Below, in pieces: positions 12,029 through 25,377 of a stretch of DNA of 64,000 nt. The notes under the pieces were generated by a model. The model ran no database searches and had not been told where the DNA came from. It saw nothing but the letters and a program-made list of their open reading frames with translations. Source of the DNA: Sapria himalayana (taxonomy: Eukaryota > Streptophyta > Magnoliopsida > Malpighiales > Rafflesiaceae); contig JAREIK010000755.1 of the NCBI GenBank assembly GCA_029783825.1, forward strand, positions 1 through 64,000. The letters are read 5' to 3'. Position 1 is the first letter of the stretch. Each line of letters opens with the position of its first letter. Both the position numbers and the translations under genes were made by a program.

Positions 12029-12975
12029 ATCAATCAATCAATCAATCAATTAATCTATCTATCTATGTATCAATCTGTTTATTAATGTGTCTATCAATAT
12101 GTCGATCAAATTGTCTTTCAATCAATCTATCTATCTATCTATCTATCTTTATTTTTGTCTATCATTAATCTATCTATCAATCTATCTATCTATCATTTTA
12201 TCAATATATCTATCAATTTATCTATGGATCTATCAATCTTTTTTTAATCTTTATATTAATTTTTCTATCAATCTGTATATCTTTCTATCTATCAATCTGT
12301 CAATCTATCTATCAAACTATATGTCAATCTATGTGTCTTTCTATCTTTATTTTTATTTATCTGTCATTTTTTTGTATATATCTATCTAGCATTCTATCTA
12401 TCTCTCTATCTATTTTTTTAACTAAATGTATATCAATCTGCCTATTAATCTATTTATCAATCTATCCATCAATGTGTTTATAAATCTATCTAACACTTGT
12501 GCATCAATTTGTCTATCAATTTGTCTACAAATCAATCTATTTATCTACCTATTTATATATCTATCTATCTATTTATATATCTATCTATCTATTTATATAT
12601 TCATCTATCTATCTTTCTATTTATCTATATCTCTATTTGATTATCTATTTTTCTTTATATCTGTCTATTTATCTATCTATCAATCTATCTATCAATCTAT
12701 CTATTTTTCTATAAATTTTTTTATCAATTTGCCTATCTATCGGTCTATAAATATATCTATCAATGTGTCAATCAAATAATCCATCTATGTGTCTATCTAG
12801 CTATTTGTCTATCTATCAATCTATCTACTAGTTTAACTTATATCTATCTATCTATCTAATTAACTATCTCTCTATCTATTTGTATATCTATCCATCTATT
12901 TATCTATCGATCTGTATATATATCTATTTATATATTTGTTTATCTATTTATCTATCTGTCTATCTATCTATTTTT
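10767..12975 (+). repeat. (TCTA)n satellite, higher-order copy 2, right part
   Basis: This continues copy 2 after the CACTA insertion: GTTTGTATGTCT at 10,829 corresponds to about 1,490, and CCATCTATGTGTCTATCTAG at about 12,780 to about 3,450. The register is kept to about 12,970, equivalent to about 3,630 of copy 1, where the satellite flips strand. A (TA)n tract occupies about 11,991-12,026. Reading frames here are repeat by-products. Confidence 0.88.
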
Positions 12976-15303
12976 ATATATAGACAGATAGACAGATAGA
13001 CAGAATGATGGGTAGTTTGATAGTCTAATAGACATATAGATATAGTTATAATGATAGATATTCAAATTGACCAATAGATAGATAGGTAGATATATAAATA
13101 ACATATAGATACATAGAGAGATAGACAAAGAGACATATAAAGAGATAGACAAATAAAAAGATATATAGATAGGGAGATAGATGAATATACAAAAAACAAC
13201 CATAAGATAGTTAGATTGACAGATAGACAAATAGACAGATATATAGATAGAAACATAGAAACATAAAGACATAAATTGAAAGATAGAAAAATAAATAGAT
13301 CGATAATTAGGCACTTATAAAATTAAATTGATAGATTGATATATATATATATATAGTTATATAGATAGATAGACTAATAGACATATATATAGACAGATAG
13401 ATATATAGATAGATAGATAGACAGACAGACAGATAGATAAATAGAAACATAAACAAATATACAAATAGATAGATAGACAGTTACATAGATTGATATATAA
13501 ACATATAGATATATAGACACATAAACAAATAGATTGTTAGAGAGATAGAAACATAGATAGATAAAGGGATACATATAAAATAGAAAGACAAATTGACAAA
13601 TAGATATATAGACAGATAGATATATAGACAGATTGACAATAGATAGATTTAAAAATCGATAGATAGACAAATAGAAAGATAAACATATAAAAAGATAGAC
13701 ATATAGACAATTAGATAGATTGATAGATAGATACATAGACTTATAGACTAATAAACTCAAACATAGATAAAGAGTTAGAGACATAGCCATATAGACAAAT
13801 AAACAGATCGATACATAGACAGATAGACAAATAGATAGATAACTAAATATATATAAAAATATATATATATATATATACACACACATATAAATATGTAGAA
13901 AAATAGATAGATAGACACCTAAACACATATATAGATAGTTAGATAGATAGATAAACTATGATTCATAGAAAAATCAGATAGTTAGATAGTTAGACAAATG
14001 GATGGATAAAGATAAATATAGAAAGATAGATAGATAGTTAAACAATTAGATAAATAGGCAGATATATAAAAAGATAGATAGCCAAAAAGACATATAGAAA
14101 TATAGATAGATAGACATATAGAAAGATAAAGAAAATAGTCAGATAGAATGATGGACAAATAGTTAGATAGATAGATAAATATATAAATAGATAGTTAGAT
14201 AGACATATAGATAGATAGATAGCTAGATATGTAGATAGACATATAGAAAGATAAACACATACACAAACAGATAGATAATCAAATAAACAACTTGATAGAT
14301 AGATATAGAAATAAATAGTTAGATATATTTACAAATAGATAGATAGATAGATATATTGACAGGTAGATAGATAAACAAATAGAGTTTTAGACAGACATAA
14401 AAATTGATCTATAGATAGATAGATAGATAAATATACACATAGTCTAATAGACTTATAAACTAAAAGATATATAGAGAAATAGACATAATGTGGGATAGAC
14501 AAATATAAAGATAGTTATACAAATTGATACATAGATAGATAAATAGATTTATGGATAAATAGATAGATAGATAAAAAGATATACAGATAGTTAGGTAGCC
14601 ATATAGATAGATAGATAGAATCATAGTCTAATAGATGAATATAAAGATAAAGATAAAGATAGATAGGTAGATAGCGAGATTGATAGATAGACAAATAGAC
14701 AAATAATAAAATATATAGATAGTTAGAAAGATAGATTTACAAATAAATAGATAGACTGATAACAAGTAGATAGAAAGATAAATAGAAACATATACAGAAT
14801 GACAGGTAGACAAATAGACAAATCGGAAAATAGATATATAGATAGACAGAAAGATTTATTGATAGATAGACATATATAAAGTTAGTTAGTTAGAAACATA
14901 GATACATAGACACATAGACACGTAGACACATAGACACATATACACATAGATACATAGGCACATAGACGCATAGACACATAGTAACATATACACATAGATA
15001 GATAGACACATTGACACATATACACATAGACACATAAACATAGATAGATAAAGTGATACAAAGAGAGAGAAATAGACAGATAAAAAAATTGACATATAGC
15101 TAGATTGACAGAGATGAAAATAAAAAGATAGATAGATATACAGATAAACAAAAATATAGATAGAAGGATAGAAAAAAAGATAGATATATATATATACATA
15201 GATAGAAAGATACATAGATTAATTGATTGATATATTAATAGATAGATAGATAGACAGATATACTAATATATAGATAGATAGATAGTCAGATAGAAAGAAA
15301 GAA

Positions 15304-15340
<37 letters not shown>

Positions 15341-15660
15341 AATAGACAGATAGTTTGATAAATAGGCAGATAGACAAATAGATAGATTGAGAAAAACTCA
15401 GATAGATGGATAGGCAGATAAACAAATAGTAAGATAGATAAATAGTCAAATATATAGATAAGTAAATAGGAAGATTGGCAGATAGATATATATACAGAGA
15501 TTCAGACACACACACACACACACATATATATATAGTTTGATATATAGATAGATATATAGATAGATATATAACTATATAGACAAATAGATAGATTGAGAAA
15601 TATATAGAATAAAAATTATTAAGATAGATAGAAAGATTAATAATTATATAGATAGATATT
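12976..15660 (-). repeat. Degenerate (TAGA/GATA)n satellite block
   Basis: From about 12,976 the same satellite family reads TAGA/TAGAC on the + strand, the reverse complement of the block to the left. No gene is present. (TA)n tracts lie near 13,858-13,878 and 15,306-15,334, and a short (AC)n near 15,506-15,525. Confidence 0.9.
14893..15041. repeat. Local (ACACATAG)n variant array
   Basis: About 18 words of the form ACACATAG, ACGCATAG or ATACATAG follow one another in a patch that otherwise has 4-base TAGA words. This is an 8-base variant spread locally within the satellite. Confidence 0.8.
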
Positions 15661-16452
15661 TAGCTTCAGTCACTAAATCCGTTGCTATATTCCGGATTTA
15701 ATTAGCTAGAGAAGTTCCCTCGCTAAATCCGTCGATATATTTAGGATTTTATTAGCTAGGGAAGTTACATCACTAAAATCTATCACTATATTAAAGAAGT
15801 AATTAGCAAGAAAAGTTCCGTCACTATATTAATTATGTAATTAGCAAAAAAAAATTACATTTCTAAATCCGTAGCTATATTTTCATGTTGTAATTAGCTA
15901 GAAAAATTACGTCGCTAAATCAGTCGCTATGTTCAATATGTAATTAGCTAGGAAATTCTATAGATGAAATTTCTCGCTATGTTATGGATGTAATTAGCTA
16001 GGAAAATTCCGTCGCTAAATCCTTCGCTAAATTCTAGATTTTAATAGCTAGGGAAATTCTGTCGCTAAACCAATTGCTAATTTCTAGATTTTATTAGCTA
16101 GGGAAATTCCGTCTCAAAATCCGTCGCTAAATTCTAGATTTTATTAACTAGAAAAATTCCGACGCTAAATCTGTCGCTAAATTCTCTACTTTTCTTGAGT
16201 GGAATTTATGAAAATATTCCATCACTAATCCGTAGCTAATCCGTTGCTAAATTCCCCACTTTTTTCTGAGGTGGAATTTACGAAATTATTTCATTTCTAA
16301 TCCATCGCTAATCCATTACAAATTTTTATTTTAATGAAAAAACATAAATCACTTGCTATTCCCTAGCTATTTCCTAGCTAATCCTTCACAATTTAGCTAG
16401 GGATTAATTCCTAGCTAAAGTTTCCTAGCTAAATCAACATTTTCTTGTAGTG
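15661..16452 (-). mobile_element. CACTA-type element end (right terminus, truncated)
   Basis: The segment ends at 16,452 with TTTTCTTGTAGTG, the reverse complement of CACTACAAGAAAA. It is filled with subterminal repeats: GTCGCTAAATCCGTCGCTA, TTAGCTAGGGAAATTCCGTC and TAGATTTTATTAGCTAGG. Read from the tip inward, it aligns along most of its length with 25,378-26,030, so both are ends of one family. No CACTA tip is present at 15,661, where the satellite resumes. It is a truncated end or solo relic, with no coding content. Confidence 0.82.
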
Positions 16453-16540
16453 TAAATAGATAGATAGAAAATAGATAAATAGATTGATAGATAAATATAT
16501 AATCATATAGATAAATACTGATAGAGAGAGAGAGAGACAG

Positions 16541-16544
<4 letters not shown>

Positions 16545-16593
<49 letters not shown>
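16545..16593. repeat. (TA)n microsatellite
   Basis: About 24 uninterrupted TA copies follow a (GA)n run. The second higher-order copy has the equivalent GA/TA junction at about 18,038-18,080 with a shorter TA run. Confidence 0.92.
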
Positions 16594-16597
<4 letters not shown>

Positions 16598-19500
16598 AAT
16601 ATATAGATAAATAGATAGACAGATAGTTTGATAGTCAGATAGATAGATAAATAGAAAGATTGATAAATAAATAGATTTAAAGAGAGTTAGATATATAGAT
16701 ATATAGATATATATATTTATAAATATATAGATAAACTAATAGACAGATAGATAGATATGTAAATAGATAGATAAATAGATATCTTGATAAATAGATAAAT
16801 AGACAAATAGATAGTTAGTTAGATTGACAGATTAACATATAGATAGATAAAAATATAGATAGACAGATAGGTATATAGACAGATAGATGGATGGATAAAC
16901 CAAAAGACAGATAGATAGATAGGCAAATAGATAGAAATATAGAGATTTAGACTTGTAGATATATAAATATATAGATAGACTAATATATAGATTTATAGAT
17001 AAACAAATAGGCAGATAGATAGATATCCAAATAGACAAATATTCTTATAAAAAATATCAAATAGTTTGATACACCAATAGATAAATATATAGATTGATTG
17101 GTTAGTAGATAGATAAATAGATAGACAAACAGATAGATAGATATTTAGAACCAGACACATAGACTCATATACACATAGATAGATAAATGCATAGACACAT
17201 AGATAGTTGTATATATAGACAGATAGATTGGTAGAGAAATAGACATATAAATAGATAGAAAATAGACATACCAACAAATAGATAGATAGACTGTTAGATA
17301 GATAGGAAAATAGAAAGATAGATTGATAGATAGATAAGAAAATAAAAAGATATATAAATATACATATAGATAGAAAGACATACAAAAAGATAGATTGAAA
17401 GAACGACAAATAGACAGATATACTAAGACATATATAGAAAGATAGATAGATAGATATATAGATAGATAGAATAATATATTCAGAAATAGATAAATATCAT
17501 GATATATAGATATATTTACAGATAGTCAAATAGTAAATAGTTAGATAGACAAATAGGTCGATAGGAAAATATCTAGATTGAAACATATATAGATAGACAA
17601 ACAATTAGACATGTAAATAGATAGATAAATAAATAAACCGATAGATAGATTAATAAATAGATAGATAAATAGATTGATAGATAGATAAGTAATTAGATTG
17701 ACAAATAGATAGATAGGTAGATAGGAAAATAAATAGAAAAATAAATAAACATATAGATATATAAATAGATAGTCATATAGCCAGATAAAAAGGTAGATTG
17801 ATTAGTAGATAGATATATAGAGAGATAGACAAATAGTCATTTTGATAGATATCTAGATAGTCAGATATACACATACATAGATAGAAAGATAAATGGACAA
17901 ATGGATAGTTAAACATATAAATATATTAACAGATAGGTAGATATACAAAAAGATAACTAGGCAGATAGAGAGATGGATCGATAGATAGAAAATAGATACA
18001 TAGATCGATAGATAGCTATATAATCATATAGTTAAATAGAGAGAGAGAGAGAGAAAGATATATATATATATATATATATAGACAGATAGTTAGATAGTCG
18101 ATTACATAGATAAATAGAAAGATAGCTAAATAAATATATTTAAAGAGAGTTAGATATATAGATATATAGATTTATAAATATATAGATAAACTAATAGATA
18201 GATAGATAGATATGTAGATAGATAGATAAATGGATAGCTTGATAAATAGACAAATAGATAGATAGCTAAGTAATTAGATAGATAGTTGGATAGATTGATA
18301 GATAAACATATAGATAGATAGAGATATAGATAGATAGATACATAGACAGATAGATAGATGGATAAACTAAAAGATATATAGACATATAGACAAATAGATA
18401 GAAATATAGAGATTTAGTCATATAGATATATAAATATATAGATAGACTAATATATAGATCTATAGATAAACGAATAGGTAGATAGATATACATCTAAATA
18501 GATAAATATTCTTATAAAAAGAAAGTAAACTAGTTTGATACACCAAAAGATAAATATACACATTGATTGATTAAAAGATAGAAAAATAGATAGACAAACA
18601 GATAGATAGATAGACATTTAGACACATAGACAAATACTAGGATAGACACAAAGATAGTTGTACATATAGACAAATAGATTGATAGAGAAATAGACATATA
18701 GACCAATAGGCAAATAGACATACCGATAAATACACATATAGATAGTTAGATAGATAGGAAAATAGAAAGATAGATTAATAGAGAGATAGGAAAATAGAGA
18801 GATAGATAGATATACATATAGACAGATAGACACATAGAATGATAGATTGAAAGAAAGATAAACTAAAACATATATAGAAAGAAAGAAAGATAGATAGATA
18901 TAAAGATATAGATAGATAGAATAATAGATTTAGAAATGGATAAATAGACTAATATATAGCAAATATACCGATAGTCAAATAGTAAATAGATAGATATAGA
19001 AATAGGTCGATATAAAAATATGTCGATTGACACTTATATAGATAGAAAATTAGACAATTCGACATATAAATAGATAGATAAACAAATAAAGTGATAGATA
19101 AATTTATAAATAGATGAATAGATAGATAGATTGATAGATAGACAAGTAATTAGATTGACAAATAGATAGATTGGCAAATATGCAGATAGATAGAAAAACA
19201 AATAAACATTTAGATAGTTAGATAGATAGTCATATAGACAAATAAATAGATTGATTGATTACTAGATAGGTAGATAGAGAGATATACAAATAAGAATATT
19301 GATAGATATACAGATAGTCAGATATACACATATATCGATAGATAGATAAATAGGCAAATGAATAGTTAAACATATAAATATATTAACATATAGGTAGATA
19401 TGCAAATAGATTGATTGACAGATAGATAGATAGAAAATTTGGTATTTAGATAGATATATAGATAGATAAATAAAAAGTCATATAGACAAATAGATTGACA

Positions 19501-21453
19501 AAAAAGCATATAAACATAAATATAGATTGACAGAGTGATAGATTGATAGATGAATAGATAGATAGAAAGATTGATGGATAGATAGATATATAAATAGACT
19601 TATAGTTAGATAGATAATAGAAAAAACAAATATATAGATGGACACATAGCAATATAGATAGATTAACAAAAAGATAGATAGACATATAGATACATAGATA
19701 GATAGACACATAAAAAAATAGACAAATAGATTGATATAAAGATAGACATATAAATAGATAGACAAATAAAGAAATAAACAAATAAACAATTAGTCAAATA
19801 GATAAATAGAATGCTAAATACATAGACAAATATATAGATAGACAGAGAGATAGATAGGCATATAGATAGATAGGTAAATAGTAAAATAATCAAATAGATA
19901 AAAAGATATTGTAGACAGATAGACAAAAAGATGATAGAAAAATAGATAGAATGATACATAGATTATTAGATATTTAGATTGATTGATTGAAAGAAATATA
20001 GACAAATAGACTAAGAGATTTATAGACAGATAGACAAATAGACATAATAACATATAGATAGATAGATATATGAAATGACTAATAGTCATATATAGAAAGA
20101 CTATTACTTAATAAGATAAAAAGATAGTTAGACAATTACAAAAAATGATTGATAGATTTAAAATTATTTTGGGAAATAGTTAGATAGACAAATAGATGAA
20201 TGTACATATATAATTATTGAAAGAAATATAATTAGAAAATAGACAGATAGACTGATAGAGAGATAGGTATATAGATAGATAGATAAACAATTAGATAAAA
20301 AAATAACTAGATCGATATATATCCTTATTGACAGATAGATATTTAGAGTGATAGACTAATAGAAAACTAAATAGATAGATATAAAATTAGATAGATAAAT
20401 AGACAAATAGATAGATAGATAAATTTACAAATTTACAGACAGATATATCAAAATATAGATATATAGATAGATAGACAGAAAGATAGATGCAAAAATCAAA
20501 AGATAGACAGGTAAAGAGATAGATAGATAATTAGAAAAATATATAGATTGATAGATAAAAATATAAAGAGATAGATATATAGATAGATAGAGAGATAGAT
20601 AGATAGATAGATAAAGAGATATATTAAAAATAGATAGATACTTAGAAACATAGAAAGATAGATATATAGACATATAGACAGATAGTTTGAAAGAAAGAAA
20701 GAAAGATAACTAAATAGAATGATACATAAATAGAAAGATATATAGATAGACAAAAATAAAATTAGACAAATAGAGAGTGAGACAGATAGATAAATAGATA
20801 GAGATATAAACATATAGATAGATAGATTTAGATATAAAATTCAAAGAAAGAAAGATAGATAAATTAATTGATTGATTGATTGATTGATACATAGTTAGAC
20901 ATATATACAAGTTGACAAATATAAAGATAGAGAGATAGACACACAATAGATAGACATAATAAAAGGAATACAAATAAATAGATAAACAAAGAAATATATA
21001 GATAGATAGACAGATAGATAGATATATAAACAAATAGGTAGATATATAGATATATACATTGATAGATAGATAGATAAAAAAATAGATAGATATATAGATA
21101 GATAGATAAAAAAATAGATAGATATATAGATAGATATGGACATAAAAACATATACACATACTAGATAGACAGATAGATAGATAGATGGATAGACACATAG
21201 ATAAATCATTTGATAGACAAAGATATAGATAGACAGATTAGCATATTAACAGATAGATATATAGAAATATATCTTTTTATAGATATACAGATAGACTAAT
21301 AGATTGTTAGACTTATAGAGAGATAGACATATAACGATATAAACATATAAACATATAGAATATTAGACAAATAGACAAAAAGACTTTTTGACTAAAAGAC
21401 TGATAAATAGAAATATAGTTACATAGTTAGATAGAAAGATAGTTAAATAGATA

Positions 21454-21458
<5 letters not shown>

Positions 21459-21517
<59 letters not shown>
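21459..21517. repeat. (TA)n microsatellite
   Basis: About 29 uninterrupted AT copies lie inside the satellite. A shorter one lies at about 21,627-21,653. Confidence 0.92.
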
Positions 21518-21520
<3 letters not shown>

Positions 21521-21620
21521 GTGCAATTATTTAGAGAAATAGAAAGAAAGAAAATACATAGATAGACAGATAGAACTATAGACAGATAAATAAATAAACA
21601 ACTAAACAGATCGATAGATA

Positions 21621-21651
<31 letters not shown>

Positions 21652-21762
21652 TGATTAATTGATTGATATATGTATAAATATATATAGATAGACATATAGA
21701 TAGATAGATAGATAGCCAGATTCATAGATAGATAATATAGTGATAGACAAATAGACATCTAG

Positions 21763-21804
<42 letters not shown>

Positions 21805-22994
21805 AAAGATAGACAGAAACACAAATATACAGATAGAATGATAGAGAGATAGATAAATATATAGATAGATTAATTGACAAATATATAGACAGATAGATAG
21901 AAAGATAGTTAGATAGATAGACTGATAGATATATATCAAATAGACAGATAGATAGATAGAAATATATAGTAGATAGATTAATAAATAAAAAAATAGATCG
22001 ATAGACATAAAAAGGTAGATAGATAGACAAATAGATAGATAGAAAGATAGAGATATAGACAAATAGACATTTACACAAATGGACATATAGATAGATTGAC
22101 ATATATATAGATTGTCAGACAGACATATAGACTCATAGTCAATAAGACAGATTGAAAAATAAATAGATAGATAGAAAGATTGATAGGTATATATATACAT
22201 ATACATAAATAGATATATAGATAAATAAAAAAAAGGCATATAGACAAATAGAATGTTAGATAAATATATGGATATATTGATAGAAAAATATATACTTAGA
22301 CAGATAGACATACAAATAAAAAGATAGATAGATAGAGCTAGATATATATTGATAGATAAATATATAGATAGTCATTTAGTAGATAGATATATATATAGAT
22401 AGATAGACAAATATCTAAATAGACATATAGAAAGATAGTTAGATATCAAATTTTACAAATATACTTATAGGCAGATATACATATAGTTAGATAGATGGAT
22501 ATATTGATAAATAGATAGATAAATAGATAGATAGATATATAAATAGCTAAAAAGATAGATAGATATAGATAATTAGACACATAGTCAAATAGACAAATAG
22601 ACACATTGAAAAATAAACTGATAATTAGATACAAAGATAAATATACAAACATAAGAATAGTTTGACAAATAGGTAGATTGATAGATAGACAAAAAGATAG
22701 ATAGAAAAATAAAGAGATAGAAAGAGTGATAGATAAGAAAATAAAAAGATAGACTGATAGACAAATACACACATAAGCTGATAGAAATGTGGATTGATAG
22801 AAAAATATGCATATAGATAGATTGATAGATATATATAAAAATTGACTGATAAATAAATAGAAAAATAGACAAACAGACAGACAAATAGATAGATATATAG
22901 ATAGATATACAGATAGAGAGAGATAAATAGATAGATAAAGATATAGAAAGATAGACTGATAAAAAAATAGTCAGATTAATAGATAGATAGATAA

Positions 22995-23545
22995 CACTAC
23001 AATAAAATATTGATTTAGCTAGGGAAATTTAGCTTGATATAATATCCCTAGCTAATTAGAGAGGCATTAGTTACGGAATAACAAGGCATTTTTGATTTTA
23101 GATTAAAATAAAATTTTATGACGGATTAGTTATGGATTAGAGATGGAAATATTCAATTGAAAATATTCTATTGCTAATATTTTTGAAGATTTCCACGCAA
23201 AGAAAAGTGGAGAATTTAGTAATGTATTTAGTGATGAATTAGCAATGGAAATATTTGGTTAAAAAATTTCCATCGCTAATGTATTTTCATAAATTTCTCG
23301 CAAATAAAAGGGTGGAATTTAGCGACGGATATAGCAATGAATTTTGCGACGGAATTTCTCTAGCTAATTAAATCGAGACAAAATCCATTGCTAAATTATT
23401 ATCTGAAATATTTTTTTACTATTTTATATTTTATTGCAAGTGATTATTCCTTAAATTTTTTTTTCACAAAATATATCCATTTAGCTAAGGAATTTCCATA
23501 GCTATTTGGTCTAGAAATAATTTTTATCACTAATCTTTAATGATT
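22995..23545 (+). mobile_element. CACTA-type element end (left terminus)
   Basis: The satellite stops at 22,994 and the next bases are CACTACAATAAAA, a CACTA tip, followed by TTAGCTAGGGAAATTTAGC and the family's subterminal words (TAGCGACGGATATAGC, GACGGATTAGTTATGG). It is preceded by TAA. The repeats fade by about 23,545. The matching right tip is not visible inside the island. The element this end belongs to may be rearranged or may run to the repeats at 30,305-30,530. Confidence 0.8.
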
Positions 23546-25150
23546 TAATCTTTTTTATATATTATTTGTTTTAATATTTTATTTAATTTTGTATATTAAT
23601 TATACATATGTAATGGTCTATAGATGAGTGATTCATGAAAGACATTCTCCTCGTATTATTATAAAAATTGATTATTATAAATAAATAATATAAAAAATAT
23701 ATTAATACAAAAAAAAGTTAATTTTAATAAAGACTATAATAACTATTAAAAAAGACTACAATAACATTAAATAATTAATTCTATAATTTTAAAACTTTTT
23801 AAAGATATTTTAAAAAATAAATGAATATACATTAAAATTTCTACTAATAAAAAGATTAAATAATTCATTGTATAATAAAATATAATACATTTATTAAAAT
23901 GTCATAATTAATGAAAAAACTAGTAAATATTAATATTATTTTAAGTATAACAAATAGTTTTCTGCCTAAATTAAATTTTTTTAAAAAGAAGTACTAAAAA
24001 AGTAAAAATTTTTGAATTATAAACAAATTTCTAATTTTTCATAATATTTAAATCAAAATAAATTGATATTTAAAGAAAAATACAAAGATGTTTTCCCCTA
24101 TTAAAATATATAAGAACTAAATAATTGAGTTAAATTTATACTAATAGCTTTTAATATTTCATTTTTATTAAATTTAATAAATATAAATTTTTCTTCATAT
24201 TCATCTCACTAAGTAATTTTAGAATTTTATAAATTATAAATTATATCAAATAATATTAAATTTTATGCCTTTAAAATAAATTCATATTATTTTCATAAAT
24301 ATTAATATGAATACTTAAAAATTTATAAACATAAAAATTATATATTTATATAGTTTTTAACATAGAGTATCTATAGGTTTTTAGGAAAGTGGCTTGAAGA
24401 CCAATAATCTTTTCATATTTGCCTTGCTATATTAAGTTTACAAATTTTGTAGCCATTTAATTTGTTTTCCCATTTGGAAGGTCAAACATCTATTTTTTTG
24501 AAATTATTTACATATTTATTGTTTAATTAATTTGATAATTAAAAATTAAAAGGTGTTTGGTTTTCATGCGTGTCTTGCTACACACATATTAACTTGTTGA
24601 AAATAATTTATTATGTAAAAAAATATGTCTTTATGTTTTATATATATTTATTGTATGTTAAATGTTTTGATAATTTAAAATTAAAATATTAATGGAATTT
24701 TAAAACCTAATAAAACTTAATAAATGTAAGTGATTTTGTTCAGCATGCCCAAACATAAGTCGCGAATGTCCATAAAAACATATGGCTAGGGTTTGGGAAA
24801 CATTAACACTGCATGGCATCGACACATTGTCATAGTCATGGACTACCCATAAAAAATATCTGATCTTTAAGGACCGAAAGCAATTTGCATCATGCTAATT
24901 TTACTAAACTACGAGGATGATAGAGAAAAATCAATGCTATCGTAATAGCCTTTGCTAGTATGACCCTTGCTGCGAGTGCAGATGCGAATCAAATTGTTCT
25001 GATGATTGTTCATTGCAAATGCATTATTTGATTAGCTCTTCGTCTTTCATTATTTATTTAACCTGGTATTTTGAATGTAGCATTTATGTATCATTATCGG
25101 CTATTATGACTTTTATGTTTATAAGCAATGGAACTGATACTATGTCATTA
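23546..25150. other. AT-rich DNA, no gene recognised
   Basis: From 23,546 to about 24,360 the DNA is extremely AT-rich and featureless. From about 24,740 the base composition is less extreme and could be the 5-prime flank or intron that travelled with the DPH5 exon at 25,166, but no motif proves it. Confidence 0.5.
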
Positions 25151-25156
25151 TTTGTA

Positions 25157-25292
25157 GGGGAACATATGTTTATAATTGGCCTAGGTTTGGGAGACAAGAA
25201 GGATATCACGGTTAGAGGCTTTGAAGCAGTAAAGTAGTGTGAAAGAGTGTATATTTAACTTATACTTCTCTTCTATCCTTTGGTCTCTCATT
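25157..25292 (+). pseudogene. DPH5-like (diphthine methyltransferase) first coding exon, decayed
   Basis: After a TTTGTAG acceptor-like site, an ATG at 25,166 opens MFIIGLGLGDKKDITVRGFE. This closely resembles the N-terminus of DPH5, the SAM-dependent methyltransferase that builds diphthamide on elongation factor 2; IIGLGLGD is the glycine-rich start of its fold. Codon 24 is TAG (25,235) and codon 31 is TAA (25,256). A one-base loss then shifts the frame, after which YTSLLSFGLS, also DPH5-like, can be read to about 25,290. No further exon was recognised. Because the relic lies just upstream of a CACTA-type subterminal array (25,378), capture by such an element is plausible. The open frame continuing upstream of the ATG looks like intron read-through. 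Confidence 0.75.
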
Positions 25293-25377
25293 CGATTGTA
25301 GTAATGGTGTAAGGCAAATTCACCATCCTTTTTCATTCTCCACCATCATCGTCTGCCATTATTGTCCATCATCTTCA

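Larger units (their letters stand above)
16453..22994 (-). repeat. (TAGA/GATA)n satellite block with 1.46-1.52 kb higher-order units
   Basis: No gene is present. Two consecutive long copies are recognisable: about 16,490-18,018 and 18,019-19,440. Shared landmarks are ATAATCATATAG at 16,499 and 18,020, GTTTGATACACCAA at 17,064 and 18,533, and TTAAACATATAAATATATTAA at 17,909 and 19,366. The rest, 19,440-22,994, is the same satellite without an obvious long period by eye. Confidence 0.88.

Noticed and set aside
12964..15521. Possible multi-pass membrane protein genes
   Set aside because: Hydrophobicity comes from repeat-encoded Ile/Leu/Tyr; there is no variation in residue type typical of real membrane proteins.
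25013..25165. Upstream extension of the DPH5-like frame
   Set aside because: The start context of DPH5 is at the ATG at 25,166, and an acceptor-like TTTGTAG precedes it. The upstream residues look like read-through of non-coding DNA.
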